Origin: Mesorhizobium sp. NZP2298
GTDB lineage: Bacteria > Pseudomonadota > Alphaproteobacteria > Rhizobiales > Rhizobiaceae
DNA: 64,000 nt
Assembly (NCBI RefSeq): GCF_013170825.1
Contig: NZ_CP033365.1
Coordinates: 3,112,001 to 3,176,000, forward strand
Reading direction: 5' to 3'
In this document: positions 35,220 through 45,002 of the stretch, in pieces
How positions within the stretch are numbered: position 1 is the first letter of the stretch
How the letters are laid out: each line of letters begins with the position of its first letter
Made by a program: the position numbers and the translations under genes
Notes under the pieces: generated by a model
What the model saw: the letters and a program-made list of their open reading frames with translations, nothing else
Databases searched by the model: none
Told to the model about the DNA's origin: nothing

Positions 35220-36713
35220 ATGACAGGTTTTGAACGTGGCCCTGTGGCCGCGGGGCGGCTCATTGCGCCCATGATTACGGCTGTTTTGCTCAGCGGATGC
35301 GTTGTCGGCCCGGATTACCAGTCGCCAATCCTGCCGATGCCGGCAAACTGGAGCGGTGAGAAGCCGACGAAATCCGTCCAGCCGGCGCAGCTGTCGCAAT
35401 GGTGGCAGCGCCTGCGCGATCCGCAGCTCAACACGCTTGTCGAGGAAGCCGTCGCTGGCAATCTCGACGTCGCCACCGCCAAGGCCAAGATCCGCGAGGC
35501 GCGCGCCAGCTATCGCCAGAGCGCCGGCACGCTGCTGCCGTCCGTGGATGGCTCCGGCTCGGTGACGCGCAACAAGTCGTCCACGACCACGGCGGGGACC
35601 AATTCGATCTACAGCGAATACCAGGCCGGTTTCGACGCCAGCTGGGAGCTCGACCTGTTCGGCGCCAACCGCAGGGGCGTCGAGGCCGCGCGCTACGGCG
35701 TGGACGCGGCGCAAGAGGAATTGCGCTCGACCCTTCTGACCCTGGTCGGCGATGTCGCGTCCTATTACACCCAGGCGCGCGGTTATCAGGCCCGCATCGC
35801 GCTCGCCCGGCGTTCGGCCGCCTCGCAGCGGCAGACCGCCGAACTCACCCGCACCATGGCGCTGGCGGGGTCGGCGACGGCCGCCGACGTCGCCAAGGCG
35901 ATGGGGCAGGCGGCCGGCACCGAGGCCGAGGTCCCGACGCTGGAGGCAAGCTATGCCGAGGCGGTGCATCGCCTGTCGGTGCTCACCGGCCGGCCGCCGG
36001 CCGCACTCAGCGAGCGGCTGAAGCGCGGCAAGCCGATCCCGTCGCCGCGCCTGCCGATGCCGACCGGCATTCCCGCCGACATCCTTTTGTCGCGCCCGGA
36101 CGTGCGCATGGCCGAGCGGCAATACGCGCAATACACCGCCAAGGTCGGCCAGGCCGAGGCGGCGCGTTATCCCTCGGTCAGCCTGACGGGAAACATCAGC
36201 ACGGCGGCCCTCAATCTCGGCGATCTCGGCAAGAATTCGTCGATCGGCTGGTCGTTCGGGCCTTCGCTCAGCGTGCCGCTGTTCAACGCCGGCCAGTTGC
36301 AGGCGGCGGCCGACGTCGCCCGAGCGCAGCGCGACCAGTATTTCATCGCCTATCGCGCCTCGGTGCTGACCGCGCTCGAGGATGTCGAGAATGCGCTGGT
36401 GCTGATGGCGCAGGAGCGCATCCGGATCGGCAAGCTTGCCTCGTCGGCCAAATCCTATGGCGAGGCGGCCAGCCTGGAAGGCACGCTCTACAAGGCCGGC
36501 GAGACCAGCCTGCTCGACGTGCTCGACGCCCAGCGCTCCCTCTACACGGCGGAAGATTCGCTGCTGCAAAGCCGCGTGCTGCTGGCGACCAACTATATCG
36601 CCCTCAACAAGGCGCTCGGTGGCGGCTGGGACGGCGCGGTCGACAGCGCGAAGCCCGAGATCATCGACGTCAAGACCGGGCCAAGACTGGCGTCGACGAT
36701 GACGGCACAGTGA
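35220..36713 (+). CDS. outer-membrane efflux lipoprotein, NodT/OprM family
   Basis: The 497-residue TolC-like channel has a lipoprotein signal (ITAVLLSGC, Cys near 27) followed by VVGPDYQSPILPMPANW, the usual NodT-family start. Two outer-membrane efflux repeats follow, with long helices such as LVEEAVAGNLDVATAKAKIR and LYKAGETSLLDVLDAQRSLY. GGAAACTCCCC precedes the ATG. It is the only outer-membrane factor in this five-gene operon and presumably serves both upstream adaptor-permease pairs. Confidence 0.94.
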   Translation: MTGFERGPVAAGRLIAPMITAVLLSGCVVGPDYQSPILPMPANWSGEKPTKSVQPAQLSQWWQRLRDPQLNTLVEEAVAGNLDVATAKAKIREARASYRQSAGTLLPSVDGSGSVTRNKSSTTTAGTNSIYSEYQAGFDASWELDLFGANRRGVEAARYGVDAAQEELRSTLLTLVGDVASYYTQARGYQARIALARRSAASQRQTAELTRTMALAGSATAADVAKAMGQAAGTEAEVPTLEASYAEAVHRLSVLTGRPPAALSERLKRGKPIPSPRLPMPTGIPADILLSRPDVRMAERQYAQYTAKVGQAEAARYPSVSLTGNISTAALNLGDLGKNSSIGWSFGPSLSVPLFNAGQLQAAADVARAQRDQYFIAYRASVLTALEDVENALVLMAQERIRIGKLASSAKSYGEAASLEGTLYKAGETSLLDVLDAQRSLYTAEDSLLQSRVLLATNYIALNKALGGGWDGAVDSAKPEIIDVKTGPRLASTMTAQ

Positions 36714-36770
36714 ACAAGATGTGTAAGCAAACCCGGGGCCGTCCGTTTATGATAGCGTGGAGGCAATGCG

Positions 36771-37457
36771 ATGTCCTGTACCTACGATCTTGCATCCGAT
36801 GTGATCCGGCGTGTCTATGAAAAGCGGATAGAGGCGCCGGCGATCCTCGATACCGATACCGAATTTCCCAACGCGGCGAAATTCATCGACGCCTGGCGTG
36901 AGATCCGCGACGAAGCGCTGGGCGTGCATCTGGGCAAGGTCCCGCGTTTTCACGACATCATGCCCGAGCAGGCCGAAATCTCGGCCAATGACGGTCTCGA
37001 CTGGCGCATGTTCGTGCTCAAGGCCTACGACATGGCGGTTCCCGAGAACCTTGCGCGGATGCCGGTTCTCAGCCGGTTGCTTGCCGAATGCCCCGAAGTC
37101 AAATCGGCTGCTGTCTCGTTCCTCGCGCCGCGCAAGCACATTCCCAGCCATCGCGGACCCTTCCGCGGGATCATGCGGTTTCACCTCGGCCTGGTCATCC
37201 CGCGCCAGGCCGATGGCCGCCCGGCAACCGTCATGATGATCGACCATCAGGAGAAACGGATCACCGACGGCGAAGGGATGCTGTGGGACGATACCTATCT
37301 TCACGAGGTGATGAACAATGCCGATGAAGCCCGCATAGCCCTGCTCCTGGATGTCTGGCGTCCAGGAATGCCCTGGGACATGGAAGTCCTGTCCAGGCTG
37401 ATCGTGCGCGGCGTGCAGGCGGGAATGCGCCGCAGGGGCGTGTCGTTCGGCGGCTGA
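36771..37457 (+). CDS. aspartyl/asparaginyl beta-hydroxylase family dioxygenase (LpxO-like)
   Basis: The 228-residue Fe(II)/2-oxoglutarate dioxygenase has the conserved core IPSHRGPFRGIMRFHLGLVI (2-oxoglutarate and metal region with histidines), then WDDTYLHEVMNNADEARIAL with the second metal histidine and the arginine, then LLLDVWRP. LpxO-type members hydroxylate lipid A fatty acids and others hydroxylate Asp/Asn residues. With no membrane helix and outer-envelope genes upstream, a lipid A or ornithine-lipid role is plausible but not proven. A GGAGG-like site (GTGGAGG) precedes the ATG. It sits apart from both neighbouring operons. Confidence 0.85.
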   Translation: MSCTYDLASDVIRRVYEKRIEAPAILDTDTEFPNAAKFIDAWREIRDEALGVHLGKVPRFHDIMPEQAEISANDGLDWRMFVLKAYDMAVPENLARMPVLSRLLAECPEVKSAAVSFLAPRKHIPSHRGPFRGIMRFHLGLVIPRQADGRPATVMMIDHQEKRITDGEGMLWDDTYLHEVMNNADEARIALLLDVWRPGMPWDMEVLSRLIVRGVQAGMRRRGVSFGG

Positions 37458-37560
37458 AACCAGCGGCGGGTGACAACGCCGTGCGACGGCGTACCAGGCT
37501 GACCCCGCCCTTGGTCCGATGCAACGAGGCTGTGCCTGCCGGCCGCTGCCGTCCGTCTGC

Positions 37561-37596
37561 TTGACAGGCCTAATTAATTTCTTAACATTAGAAAAT
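37561..37596 (+). promoter_or_regulatory. promoter with dyad before the ROK-sulfatase operon
   Basis: TTGACA (37561-37566) and TAACAT (37583-37588) with a 16-base spacer make a sigma-70-like promoter. A dyad AATTTCT-N7-AGAAAAT (37576-37596) overlaps the -10 region, the right place for ROK repressor binding. GGGAGGAAGGA then precedes the ATG at 37613. Confidence 0.5.
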
Positions 37597-37612
37597 AATA
37601 GGGAGGAAGGAC

Positions 37613-38743
37613 ATGGGCGCCCATCATGGAGCCATCCTGCGCATCCTGCGTGATGACGGCCCGCAGTCGCGCGCCGAATTGGCGCGGCGTACCTCGCTTT
37701 CGCCTACCGCGCTCACCCATCTGACGGCCCATCTGCTGAGGGAAGGCACGGTGGTCGAACTCAACCAGGCGGCCACGGGCGACGCGCCGGTCGGGCGGCC
37801 GGCCATTGGTGTCGCGCTGGTGCCGGATGCGCTGTCGGTGGTCGGCGTGCATATCGGCGCCGGCACCATCGACGCCACCATCACCGATCTCAGGGCCGCG
37901 TCGAAAGCCATGGCCTCTCAGCATTTCGACACCGCCACCAGCGAACCCGCCGATGTGATCGGCAAGGTGGTGCGAACCGTCGAGCAATTGATCCGAAAGA
38001 CCGGTGTCGAGCGGTCCCGCCTGATCGGCCTCGGTCTCGGCGTACCGGGGCCGGTGGACACCAAGCGCCGCCGCAACCTGCAATCCGTCAACTACGACTG
38101 GAAGGACGTGCCGTTCGCCGACGAGCTGGAAACGGCGCTGCGCATGCCGGTCGTGGTCGAGCACAATGTCAGCGCGATGGCGCTGGCGGAATCGCGCTAC
38201 GGCATCGGGCGCGACGCCACCGCGCTGCTCTACATCTACCTGCGCACCGGCCTCGGCGCCGGCCTGGTGATCAATGGCATGCCGTTCCGCCCCGGCGGCT
38301 ATGGCGCCGTCGAACTCGGCCATGTCCAGGTGATCGAGGATGGCGAGCTTTGCGCCTGCGGCAACAGGGGTTGCCTGGAAACCTTCCTGTCCGAACGCGC
38401 ACTGGCCCGCGCCGCGCATGTCGACACGCCTCATCCCCGGCACCTGCTGGCCGCGGTGGAAAAGCATCCGGACGTGTGGAGCGCGGCCCTCAGGCACCTG
38501 ACGACGGCGATCGCCACCGCGACCAACCTGCTCAACCCGGACCTGATCGTCTTCGGCGGCCATTTGGCCGAAGCGCCGGAAAGCTTCATCGATCACATCC
38601 GGGCCGGCGTTCCGCCACGCGTCCTGCCGCCGATGCGCGACGTGCTGCGGATCGAACGGTCGAGCCTTGGCCCTGGTGCCGGCGCCATCGGTGCCTCCGC
38701 CGCGGCGCTCGACCATTTCTTCTATTCGGGGGTGTCGCGATGA
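37613..38743 (+). CDS. ROK family transcriptional regulator
   Basis: The 376-residue protein has an N-terminal winged helix ([20 protein letters not shown]) joined to a ROK sugar-kinase-like domain. The zinc motif [14 protein letters not shown] and the glycine-rich [20 protein letters not shown] are present. [20 protein letters not shown] is the usual ligand-binding start. It is the first gene of an operon with an ABC importer and a sulfatase (four-base overlap with the permease), so the inducer may be a sulfated sugar or similar compound. The dyad over its promoter suggests autoregulation. Confidence 0.92.
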   Translation: MGAHHGAILRILRDDGPQSRAELARRTSLSPTALTHLTAHLLREGTVVELNQAATGDAPVGRPAIGVALVPDALSVVGVHIGAGTIDATITDLRAASKAMASQHFDTATSEPADVIGKVVRTVEQLIRKTGVERSRLIGLGLGVPGPVDTKRRRNLQSVNYDWKDVPFADELETALRMPVVVEHNVSAMALAESRYGIGRDATALLYIYLRTGLGAGLVINGMPFRPGGYGAVELGHVQVIEDGELCACGNRGCLETFLSERALARAAHVDTPHPRHLLAAVEKHPDVWSAALRHLTTAIATATNLLNPDLIVFGGHLAEAPESFIDHIRAGVPPRVLPPMRDVLRIERSSLGPGAGAIGASAAALDHFFYSGVSR

Positions 38744-39544
38744 GCGAGGCATCGAAGACGACCCGCCAAGGCAATGCCCAGCCGGAAGGCCAGGGCGTCG
38801 ATTACTCCAGCCTCGCGCTCAATCTGTGCGGCCTCGTCGCCGGCATCGCCATCTGGTGGGCGCTGACGGCAGGCGGGGCGGTCGGCCTGCCGCCGCCGCC
38901 GCAGGTTGCGGCAAGGTTTGTCGACGTCATCGCCAGCGGCCAGCTCGCCACCGACATCGCCTCCAGCCTGGCACGGGTGCTGACCGGCTTCCTTCTCGGC
39001 GTCGTCCTGGCGATCCCGGTCGGCTTTGTCATGGGCTGGTACAAGGTCGCGCGTTCACTCATCGAGCCCTACCTGCAGTTCTTCCGCATGATCCCGCCGC
39101 TTGCCATCATTCCGCTGGCGATCGTGACCATGGGCATCGATGAGACGCCGAAGATCTTCGTTCATCTTCCTGGCGTCCTTCCTGGCCAGCGTCGTCGCCA
39201 CCTATCAGGGCGTCATCAGCGTCGACAAGACGATGATCAACGCCGCCCGCGTGCTTGGCGCCCGGGACATGACGATCTTCCTGCGCGTCATCATTCCCGC
39301 CTCGACGCCGTTCATCCTGGTCGGCGTGCGCATCGGGCTTGGATCGGCCTGGGCGACGCTGGTGGCCGCCGAACTGATCGCCGCGCAGACCGGCCTCGGC
39401 TTCCGCATGCAGCAGGCGCAGCTCTACTACGACCTGCCTACCATCTTCGTCAGCCTGATCACCATCGGCGTTCTCGGCCTTGCCATGGACCGCATCCTGC
39501 TGGTGATCGAACGCCGGCTCACCGTCTGGCAGGAGCGCGTGTGA
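38740..39544 (+). CDS. ABC transporter permease, SsuC/TauC type, frameshifted
   Basis: The first part (from ATG 38740) is a normal binding-protein-dependent permease: helices around [20 protein letters not shown] and [20 protein letters not shown], then [18 protein letters not shown]. At 39161-39162 an extra T (gtTcatc for gtcatc) shifts the frame. The rest continues in another frame with [20 protein letters not shown], the EAA-loop region [20 protein letters not shown] and a normal C-terminus. The span of 805 bases is one more than a whole number of codons. Removing one T gives a protein of about 267 residues of standard length. It is either a recent inactivation or a sequencing error, since the operon is otherwise intact. 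Confidence 0.85.
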
Positions 39545-40332
39545 TGCCGCCCGAGATCGCCCCAAAGCCAAAGATTGCCCCAAAAATCGTCTTCGACAAG
39601 GTGACGCGCCGCTTCGACCTCAAGGACAACGCCTTCCTCGCGCTCGACCGGCTGTCGCTCGACATCGCCGACGGCGAGTTCGTCACCCTTGTCGGTCCGT
39701 CCGGCTGCGGCAAGTCGACGGCGCTCAACATCGCCGCCGGCCTGTTGACGCCGAGCGAGGGCACCGTGCTGGTCGACGGCAAGGCGGTCGATGGACCTGG
39801 GCCGGAGCGCGGCATGATCTTCCAGCAATACGCGCTTTTCCCCTGGCTAACCGTGCGCCAGAACGTGGAGTTCGGGCTGCGCGTCAAGGGCGAGGGGGCT
39901 TCGCGGCGCAGGGAAATCGCCGCGCGCTTCATCGACCTAGTGGGACTTGGCGACTTCGCCGACGCGCTGCCCAAGACGCTGTCGGGCGGCATGAAGCAGC
40001 GCTGCGCGATCGCCCGCGCCTATGCGGTGGACCCGTCGATCCTTTTGATGGACGAGCCGTTCGGCGCGCTCGATGCGCTGACCCGCGTGCAGTTGCAGGA
40101 CCAGTTGCTCGACACCTGGAGCCGGGAGCGGCGCACCGTGATGTTCATCACCCACGATGTCGACGAGGCCGTCTACCTCGCCAACCGCGTCATCGTCATG
40201 GCGGCGCGGCCCGGCCGGCTGAAGGAGATCATCGACGTGCCTTTGCCTTACCCGAGAACCGAGGAAATCCGGCTTTCGGCAGCGTTCATGGCCATCCGCA
40301 ATCGCGTCTGGCAAGCCGTTTACCACCAGTGA
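39544..40332 (+). CDS. ABC transporter ATP-binding protein, SsuB/TauB type
   Basis: The 262-residue ATPase has Walker [11 protein letters not shown]-loop [12 protein letters not shown], signature [16 protein letters not shown], Walker [13 protein letters not shown] and H-loop ITHDVDEA. Sequence style and length match the nitrate/sulfonate/taurine importer ATPases. The ATG shares its A with the permease stop (TGATG). It would power import with the neighbouring permease and binding protein; if the permease frameshift is real, the ATPase is stranded. Confidence 0.95.
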   Translation: MPPEIAPKPKIAPKIVFDKVTRRFDLKDNAFLALDRLSLDIADGEFVTLVGPSGCGKSTALNIAAGLLTPSEGTVLVDGKAVDGPGPERGMIFQQYALFPWLTVRQNVEFGLRVKGEGASRRREIAARFIDLVGLGDFADALPKTLSGGMKQRCAIARAYAVDPSILLMDEPFGALDALTRVQLQDQLLDTWSRERRTVMFITHDVDEAVYLANRVIVMAARPGRLKEIIDVPLPYPRTEEIRLSAAFMAIRNRVWQAVYHQ

Positions 40333-40350
40333 CAGTGACAGGAGGAGAGT

Positions 40351-41328
40351 ATGGTGACACTGACAAGACGTAACTTCATCGCATCATCGGCGGCACTGGC
40401 CGCATTCGCCGCTTCCGGCGTTCCCGCCAAGGCAGCGGGAATGGCGGCGCGCATCGGCTATAACGGCGATTTCTGGGGCGCCAGCGTGGCCGGCATCGCC
40501 GCGGACCAGGGGTTCTACGCCAAGCACGGCGTCGATGCCGATATCAAGGTCTTTACCAATGGGCCGATCCAGGTGCAGGCGCTCGGTGCCAACAGCCTGG
40601 AATTCGGCTATCTCGGACCGGGCGCGCTCTGGCTGCCGGCGACCGGCAAGGCCAAGATCATCGCCGTCAACGATGTCGGCTTCTCCGACCGGGTGATCGC
40701 CCAGGCCGGCATCACCTCGATCACCGACCTCAAGGGCAAGAAGGTGGCGATCGCCGCCGGCACGTCGGGCGACATGTTGCTGCGGCTGGCATTGCGCAAG
40801 GCCAACATGGCGATGACCGACCTCGACATCGTGCAGATGGACCCCAGCACCATCGTGGCGGCCTTCGCTTCCAAGCAGGTCGACGCGGCCGGCATCTGGT
40901 ATCCGTTCGTCGGCATCATCCAGAAGACCGTTCCCGATCTGGTGGAACTGGCCAAGAATGACGACTTCTATCCGCAGACCACTTTCCCGAGCGTCTTCAT
41001 CGCCCGCAATGACCTTATCGAGGGCAATCCCGATCTCGTGCGCAACGTGGTCCGCGCCATCAAGGACGCGCAGGACTTCCGCGCCGCCAACCAGGGCAAG
41101 GCGATCGAGATCACCTCGAAGCTACTGGGCATCCCTGCCGACCAGCTGAAGACGGAGGCCGGCTACGGCCGTTTCATGACGTCGGCCGAGCTGATCAAGC
41201 TGACCAAGGACGGCACGGTCAATGGCTGGTTCGCGACCATGAACGAGCTGTTCAAGACCTTCGGCAAGTTCGAGACCTCGCTCGATCCCAAGGATTACTA
41301 CCTCGGCGATCAGTATATCGCGGCCTGA
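40351..41328 (+). CDS. ABC transporter substrate-binding protein, SsuA/TauA type
   Basis: The 325-residue periplasmic protein has a twin-arginine-like signal (MVTLTRRNFIASSAALAAFA, cleavage near AKA). The NMT1/SsuA fold is visible: GYNGDFWGASVAGIAADQGF, ADIKVFTNGPIQVQALGANS and DLKGKKVAIAAGTSGDMLL. Relatives bind alkanesulfonates, taurine, nitrate or thiamine precursors. With a sulfatase next door, a sulfate ester or sulfonate is the most reasonable ligand (inference). GGAGGAG precedes the ATG. Confidence 0.93.
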   Translation: MVTLTRRNFIASSAALAAFAASGVPAKAAGMAARIGYNGDFWGASVAGIAADQGFYAKHGVDADIKVFTNGPIQVQALGANSLEFGYLGPGALWLPATGKAKIIAVNDVGFSDRVIAQAGITSITDLKGKKVAIAAGTSGDMLLRLALRKANMAMTDLDIVQMDPSTIVAAFASKQVDAAGIWYPFVGIIQKTVPDLVELAKNDDFYPQTTFPSVFIARNDLIEGNPDLVRNVVRAIKDAQDFRAANQGKAIEITSKLLGIPADQLKTEAGYGRFMTSAELIKLTKDGTVNGWFATMNELFKTFGKFETSLDPKDYYLGDQYIAA

Positions 41329-41421
41329 AGCCGGCCCGAAAACCATCCCTTGCAATCTCGGGTCCCGGATCCGAACCGGGACCTGCCTTCTGAAAACCAT
41401 ATCACCAGCGGCGAGCCATCC

Positions 41422-42918
41422 ATGAACGTTCTCTACATCGACATCGACAGCCTGAGGCGCGACCATCTCGGTTGCTACGGCTACCATCGCAACACCTCTC
41501 CGGTCATCGACAGCCTTGCTCGCGACGGCATCCGCTTCGAGAACATCTATGTTTCCGATGTGCCCTGCCATCCCTCGCGCACGGCGCTGTGGAGCGGCCG
41601 CCACGGCATGCGGACCGGTGTGGTCGGCCATGGCGGAACCGCCTGCGAGCCGTTCCGCGAGGGCGCCGAAAGGGCCTGGGCCGGCACCTTTTACGAGGAG
41701 GGCTGGATGCGGGCGCTGCGCGATCTCGGCTACCACACCACGACGATCAGCAGTTTCGGCGAACGGCATGGCTGCTGGCACTGGTATGCTGGGTTCAACG
41801 AGATCATCAATCCGGGAAAGGCCGGCATGGAGAACGCCGACGAGGTCTCAGGCCTGGCGCTCGACTGGCTGAAGCGCAACGGCTCGGCCAAGAAGTGGTT
41901 CCTGCATGTCAATGTCTGGGACCCGCACACGCCCTATCGCGCACCGGATGCCTTCGGCGATCCCTTCGCCGATCAACCGCTTCCCGACTGGATGACCCAG
42001 GCGGTGTTCGAAAAGAGCCATGCCGGCTATGGCCCGCACAGCCCGCAGGAGCCTTCGGGCTTCGATGTCGAGCCGGGCGGATCGAAATACCGGCGCATGC
42101 CGTCGCCGATCAGCGACATGGACACCGTCAAGGCCTGGTTCGACGGCTACGATACCGGCGTGCTCTACGCCGATCACCATGTCGGGCTCATCGTCGAGGA
42201 ATTGAAGCGGCAGGGCCTGCTTGACCAGACCATCATCGTCATCGGCGCCGACCATGGCGAAAACCTTGGCGAGCTCAATGTCTGGGGCGACCACCAGACG
42301 GCGGACGAGTTCACCTGCAACGTGCCGCTGGTCATCCGCTGGCCCGGCGCCGACGACATGCGCGGCGTCAACCGCGGGCTGCATTATCATTTCGACTGGG
42401 CCGCGACGCTGATCGACCGGCTTGGCGGCAGCGTGCCGGCGCTGTGGGACGGGCGCTCCTTCGCGCCCGCGCTCGCCGCCGGCCAGGACGGCGGTCGCGA
42501 CTTCCTGGTGCTGAGCCAGGGCGCATGGGCGGTGCAGCGCGGCGTGCGGTTCCGGCGCGACGGGGCCGACTGGCTGATGCTGCGCACCTACCATGACGGC
42601 TACAAGGATTTCGGCCCGGTCAGCCTGTTCAACCTCAGCGAGGACCCGCATGAGCAGCATGATCTTTCCGGCTCCCGGACCGACATCGTCGATCACGCCA
42701 GCCGCCTGCTCGAGGACTGGCGCGGCGCCATGGCCGTCCGCGGCGACAGCGACGTCGATCCGCTGGTCACGGTGATGAAGGAAGGCGGGCCTTTCCATTG
42801 CCGTGGCGAATTGCCGGGCTATCTTGAAAGGCTGCGCCGGACGGGTCGCGCGGCGGCGGCGACGCAGCTCGAGCAGCGTCACCCGGCGCCACCGCCGCGG
42901 CGCCAGTCGCTGAACTGA
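41422..42918 (+). CDS. sulfatase, formylglycine-dependent type
   Basis: The 498-residue alkaline-phosphatase-superfamily enzyme has metal ligands in LYIDIDSLRRDHLGCYGYHR. The formylglycine site is CHPSRTALWSGRHG (CxPSR, Cys near residue 51), which needs a maturation enzyme encoded elsewhere. A later metal site is GADHGENLGELNVWGDHQ. There is no signal peptide, so it would act in the cytoplasm after import. The ATG at 41422 is preferred over an in-frame upstream start because the metal-binding strand begins there. The operon with a ROK regulator and SsuABC-like importer points to sulfate-ester desulfation. Confidence 0.92.
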   Translation: MNVLYIDIDSLRRDHLGCYGYHRNTSPVIDSLARDGIRFENIYVSDVPCHPSRTALWSGRHGMRTGVVGHGGTACEPFREGAERAWAGTFYEEGWMRALRDLGYHTTTISSFGERHGCWHWYAGFNEIINPGKAGMENADEVSGLALDWLKRNGSAKKWFLHVNVWDPHTPYRAPDAFGDPFADQPLPDWMTQAVFEKSHAGYGPHSPQEPSGFDVEPGGSKYRRMPSPISDMDTVKAWFDGYDTGVLYADHHVGLIVEELKRQGLLDQTIIVIGADHGENLGELNVWGDHQTADEFTCNVPLVIRWPGADDMRGVNRGLHYHFDWAATLIDRLGGSVPALWDGRSFAPALAAGQDGGRDFLVLSQGAWAVQRGVRFRRDGADWLMLRTYHDGYKDFGPVSLFNLSEDPHEQHDLSGSRTDIVDHASRLLEDWRGAMAVRGDSDVDPLVTVMKEGGPFHCRGELPGYLERLRRTGRAAAATQLEQRHPAPPPRRQSLN

Positions 42919-43055
42919 GGGGAGAGCCCGCGGCCGGCGGCACGCCTGGCCGTGTCCCATCAAACGCTGCGCTCTGTCTCACGACAGGCGGTTCGGTCCG
43001 GCCTATCCCGATGCGCCAGAGGGCTTCCGCCCGGTGGCACGGAGGATAGCACCAA

Positions 43056-43937
43056 GTGACATCGATGCCGGTTGCCAGTCGCGAAGCGGCGCCCTTGCCC
43101 GTCGCGGCGCTGATGGGCGCGATGGTGTCGATCCAGATCGGCGCCACTTTCGCCAAGACCCTGTTTCCGGTGATCGGTGCGCAAGGCACGACGACGCTGC
43201 GGCTGGTCGTCGGCGCGCTGATGCTGATCGTGGTGCTGCGTCCCTGGCAGATGCGACCGACGCGCGCCAACTTGCCCTGGCTCGCCGCCTATGGAGTGAC
43301 GCTCTGCGCGCTCAACCTCCTGTTTTATGCGGCCCTTTCCAGGATCCCGCTCGGCGTCGCCGTGGCGCTCGAATTTTCCGGGCCGCTGCTGGTGGCGACG
43401 CTGACGTCGCGGCGCGCCAGCGACTTTGCCTGGATCGCGCTGGCGGTGGCCGGCATCGTCCTGCTGTCGCCCTTCATTCATTCGCTGCAGCCGCTCGATC
43501 CGACCGGGGTGATGCTGGCGCTGGCGGCCGGCGGCTTCTGGGCGCTCTACATCGTGCTCGCGCAGAAGACGGGCGCCCAGCTTGGCACCCGCACCACCGC
43601 CTACGGGATGGCGATCGCCGCCGTGCTGGTGCTGCCCTTCGGCATCGCCGAGGCCGGAACGGGCCTGCTGGCGCCGTCGATCCTGGTCGGTGCCCTGCTC
43701 GTAGGCCTGTTTTCCAGCGCGCTGCCGTTCTTCCTTGAGATGGTGGCCCTGACCCGGATGCCGGCCCGCATCTACGGCACGCTGACCTGCCTGGAGCCGG
43801 GGCTCGGCGCGCTCGCCGGCTTCCTGTTCCTGCACGAAAGCCTGAGCCTGGCGCAACTGGCCGGCATCGCCGCCGTCATCGCGGCCGCCGCCGGCACGGC
43901 GCTGACCTCGAAGCCACCGGTGCCGTCGCCGGAGTAG
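43056..43937 (+). CDS. EamA/RhtA-like exporter
   Basis: The 293-residue drug/metabolite-transporter protein has ten predicted helices in two EamA halves, for example TTLRLVVGALMLIVVLRPW, IPLGVAVALEFSGPLLVATL, GFWALYIVLAQKTG and TCLEPGLGALAGFLFLHESL. The closest style is the RhtA threonine/homoserine exporter. GTG 43056 is chosen since GGAGG is about ten bases before it; an ATG three codons later is too far. It stands alone after the sulfatase operon. Confidence 0.9.
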   Translation: MTSMPVASREAAPLPVAALMGAMVSIQIGATFAKTLFPVIGAQGTTTLRLVVGALMLIVVLRPWQMRPTRANLPWLAAYGVTLCALNLLFYAALSRIPLGVAVALEFSGPLLVATLTSRRASDFAWIALAVAGIVLLSPFIHSLQPLDPTGVMLALAAGGFWALYIVLAQKTGAQLGTRTTAYGMAIAAVLVLPFGIAEAGTGLLAPSILVGALLVGLFSSALPFFLEMVALTRMPARIYGTLTCLEPGLGALAGFLFLHESLSLAQLAGIAAVIAAAAGTALTSKPPVPSPE

Positions 43938-44190
43938 GGTGCCGCAGCGCCCCCGTCCTCGTCGGCGCCTTCGGTGTCACGACGGCCAATGCCGCGTTCG
44001 CGCCGATCGACTGCGGCTGAATGGTCACACTGATCGGGAAAGCGGCGTGTCGCTTTCCTGGACAATTCCGGTGCGACCCAGCCCAAGACGCAGCCCACGG
44101 ACAATGCCACATCGAGGGCCTCGACCACACCTGGATCGCCACGGAGTATTTTCGTGGCGAGGACCACAACATATGGGGCGGCAGACAAAC

Positions 44191-44895
44191 ATGAAAATCA
44201 TTCTTCTCGCGACGGCCTTCATTCTGGCGCCTGTCGGCATGGCGTGCGCGGCCGACATCAACGAGGTCTCGCCTGTTGCCGGCTACGACTGGTCCGGCCT
44301 CTATGCCGGCGTCGACGCCGGCTACGCAGCCGGAAAATCCAATCTCCTCATCGCTGGCGGCGGCTTCGGCGGCGGATCCGACCTCAACGTGCCGCTTGAT
44401 CCGGACGGTTTTATCGGCGGCATCCATATCGGCGCCAACTACCAGATGGCGAACAGTTTCGTGATCGGCGCCGAGGCCGACATCGCCTACAGCAATGCCG
44501 ATGGGCTGACAGGCGTCGACGCTGGCGGCGGTGGCGTCAATACGTTGCTCAAGAGCGAACTCAAGTGGTCGGGGTCGGCGCGGCTGCGGGCCGGCTATGC
44601 GTTCGACCGGACCTTGCCTTACATCACCGCGGGCGTGGCCGCGGCCAAATATGAAGTGACCGCGATCAGCGCCGGCCCCGGCGGTGAGATACCGTTCCAC
44701 GACGAGAGCCATGTCGGCTGGACGGTTGGCGCCGGCATCGAGCATGCCTTCACCGACAGATGGATCGCGCGGGCCGAATACCGCTACTCCGATTTCGGCA
44801 GCCAGGATCTGTCGATAGCAGCCGGCCTGCCCACGGAGACGAACGTCGACCTGCAGACGCACGATGTCCGGGTAGGCCTCAGCTACAAGTTCTGA
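44191..44895 (+). CDS. outer-membrane beta-barrel protein (Omp25-like)
   Basis: The 234-residue porin-like protein has a signal peptide (MKIILLATAFILAPVGMACA). Mature features typical of the Rhizobiales Omp25/Omp31 family are YDWSGLYAGVDAGYAAGKS, IGANYQMANSFVIGAEADIA, LRAGYAFDRTLPYITAGVAA, and a C-terminal aromatic strand ending VGLSYKF. It forms an eight-stranded barrel by family knowledge. The ATG at 44191 is fixed by the signal peptide. The 250 bases upstream hold no convincing gene. Confidence 0.92.
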   Translation: MKIILLATAFILAPVGMACAADINEVSPVAGYDWSGLYAGVDAGYAAGKSNLLIAGGGFGGGSDLNVPLDPDGFIGGIHIGANYQMANSFVIGAEADIAYSNADGLTGVDAGGGGVNTLLKSELKWSGSARLRAGYAFDRTLPYITAGVAAAKYEVTAISAGPGGEIPFHDESHVGWTVGAGIEHAFTDRWIARAEYRYSDFGSQDLSIAAGLPTETNVDLQTHDVRVGLSYKF

Positions 44896-45002
44896 CGCTT
44901 GAACTGCAAATCTCCCTCGGGAGATGGCCGGCGGGCCAAGGGGCCGGGGGGCTCGGCCTGCTGCCGCGGACGGGGTCGGCGCTCTAACGCGACGACCCCT
45001 CT

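Noticed and set aside
38350..40332. A 660-codon plus-strand frame that could be read as a permease-ATPase fusion
   Set aside because: Its start lies inside the ROK gene and its middle is the wrong frame of the permease. It arises from the one-base insertion at 39161-39162 and from gene overlap, not from a real fusion.
43772..44188. Minus-strand ORF of 138 codons between the RhtA-like and barrel genes
   Set aside because: Half of it is antisense to the RhtA-like gene. It has no ribosome site or recognisable motif.
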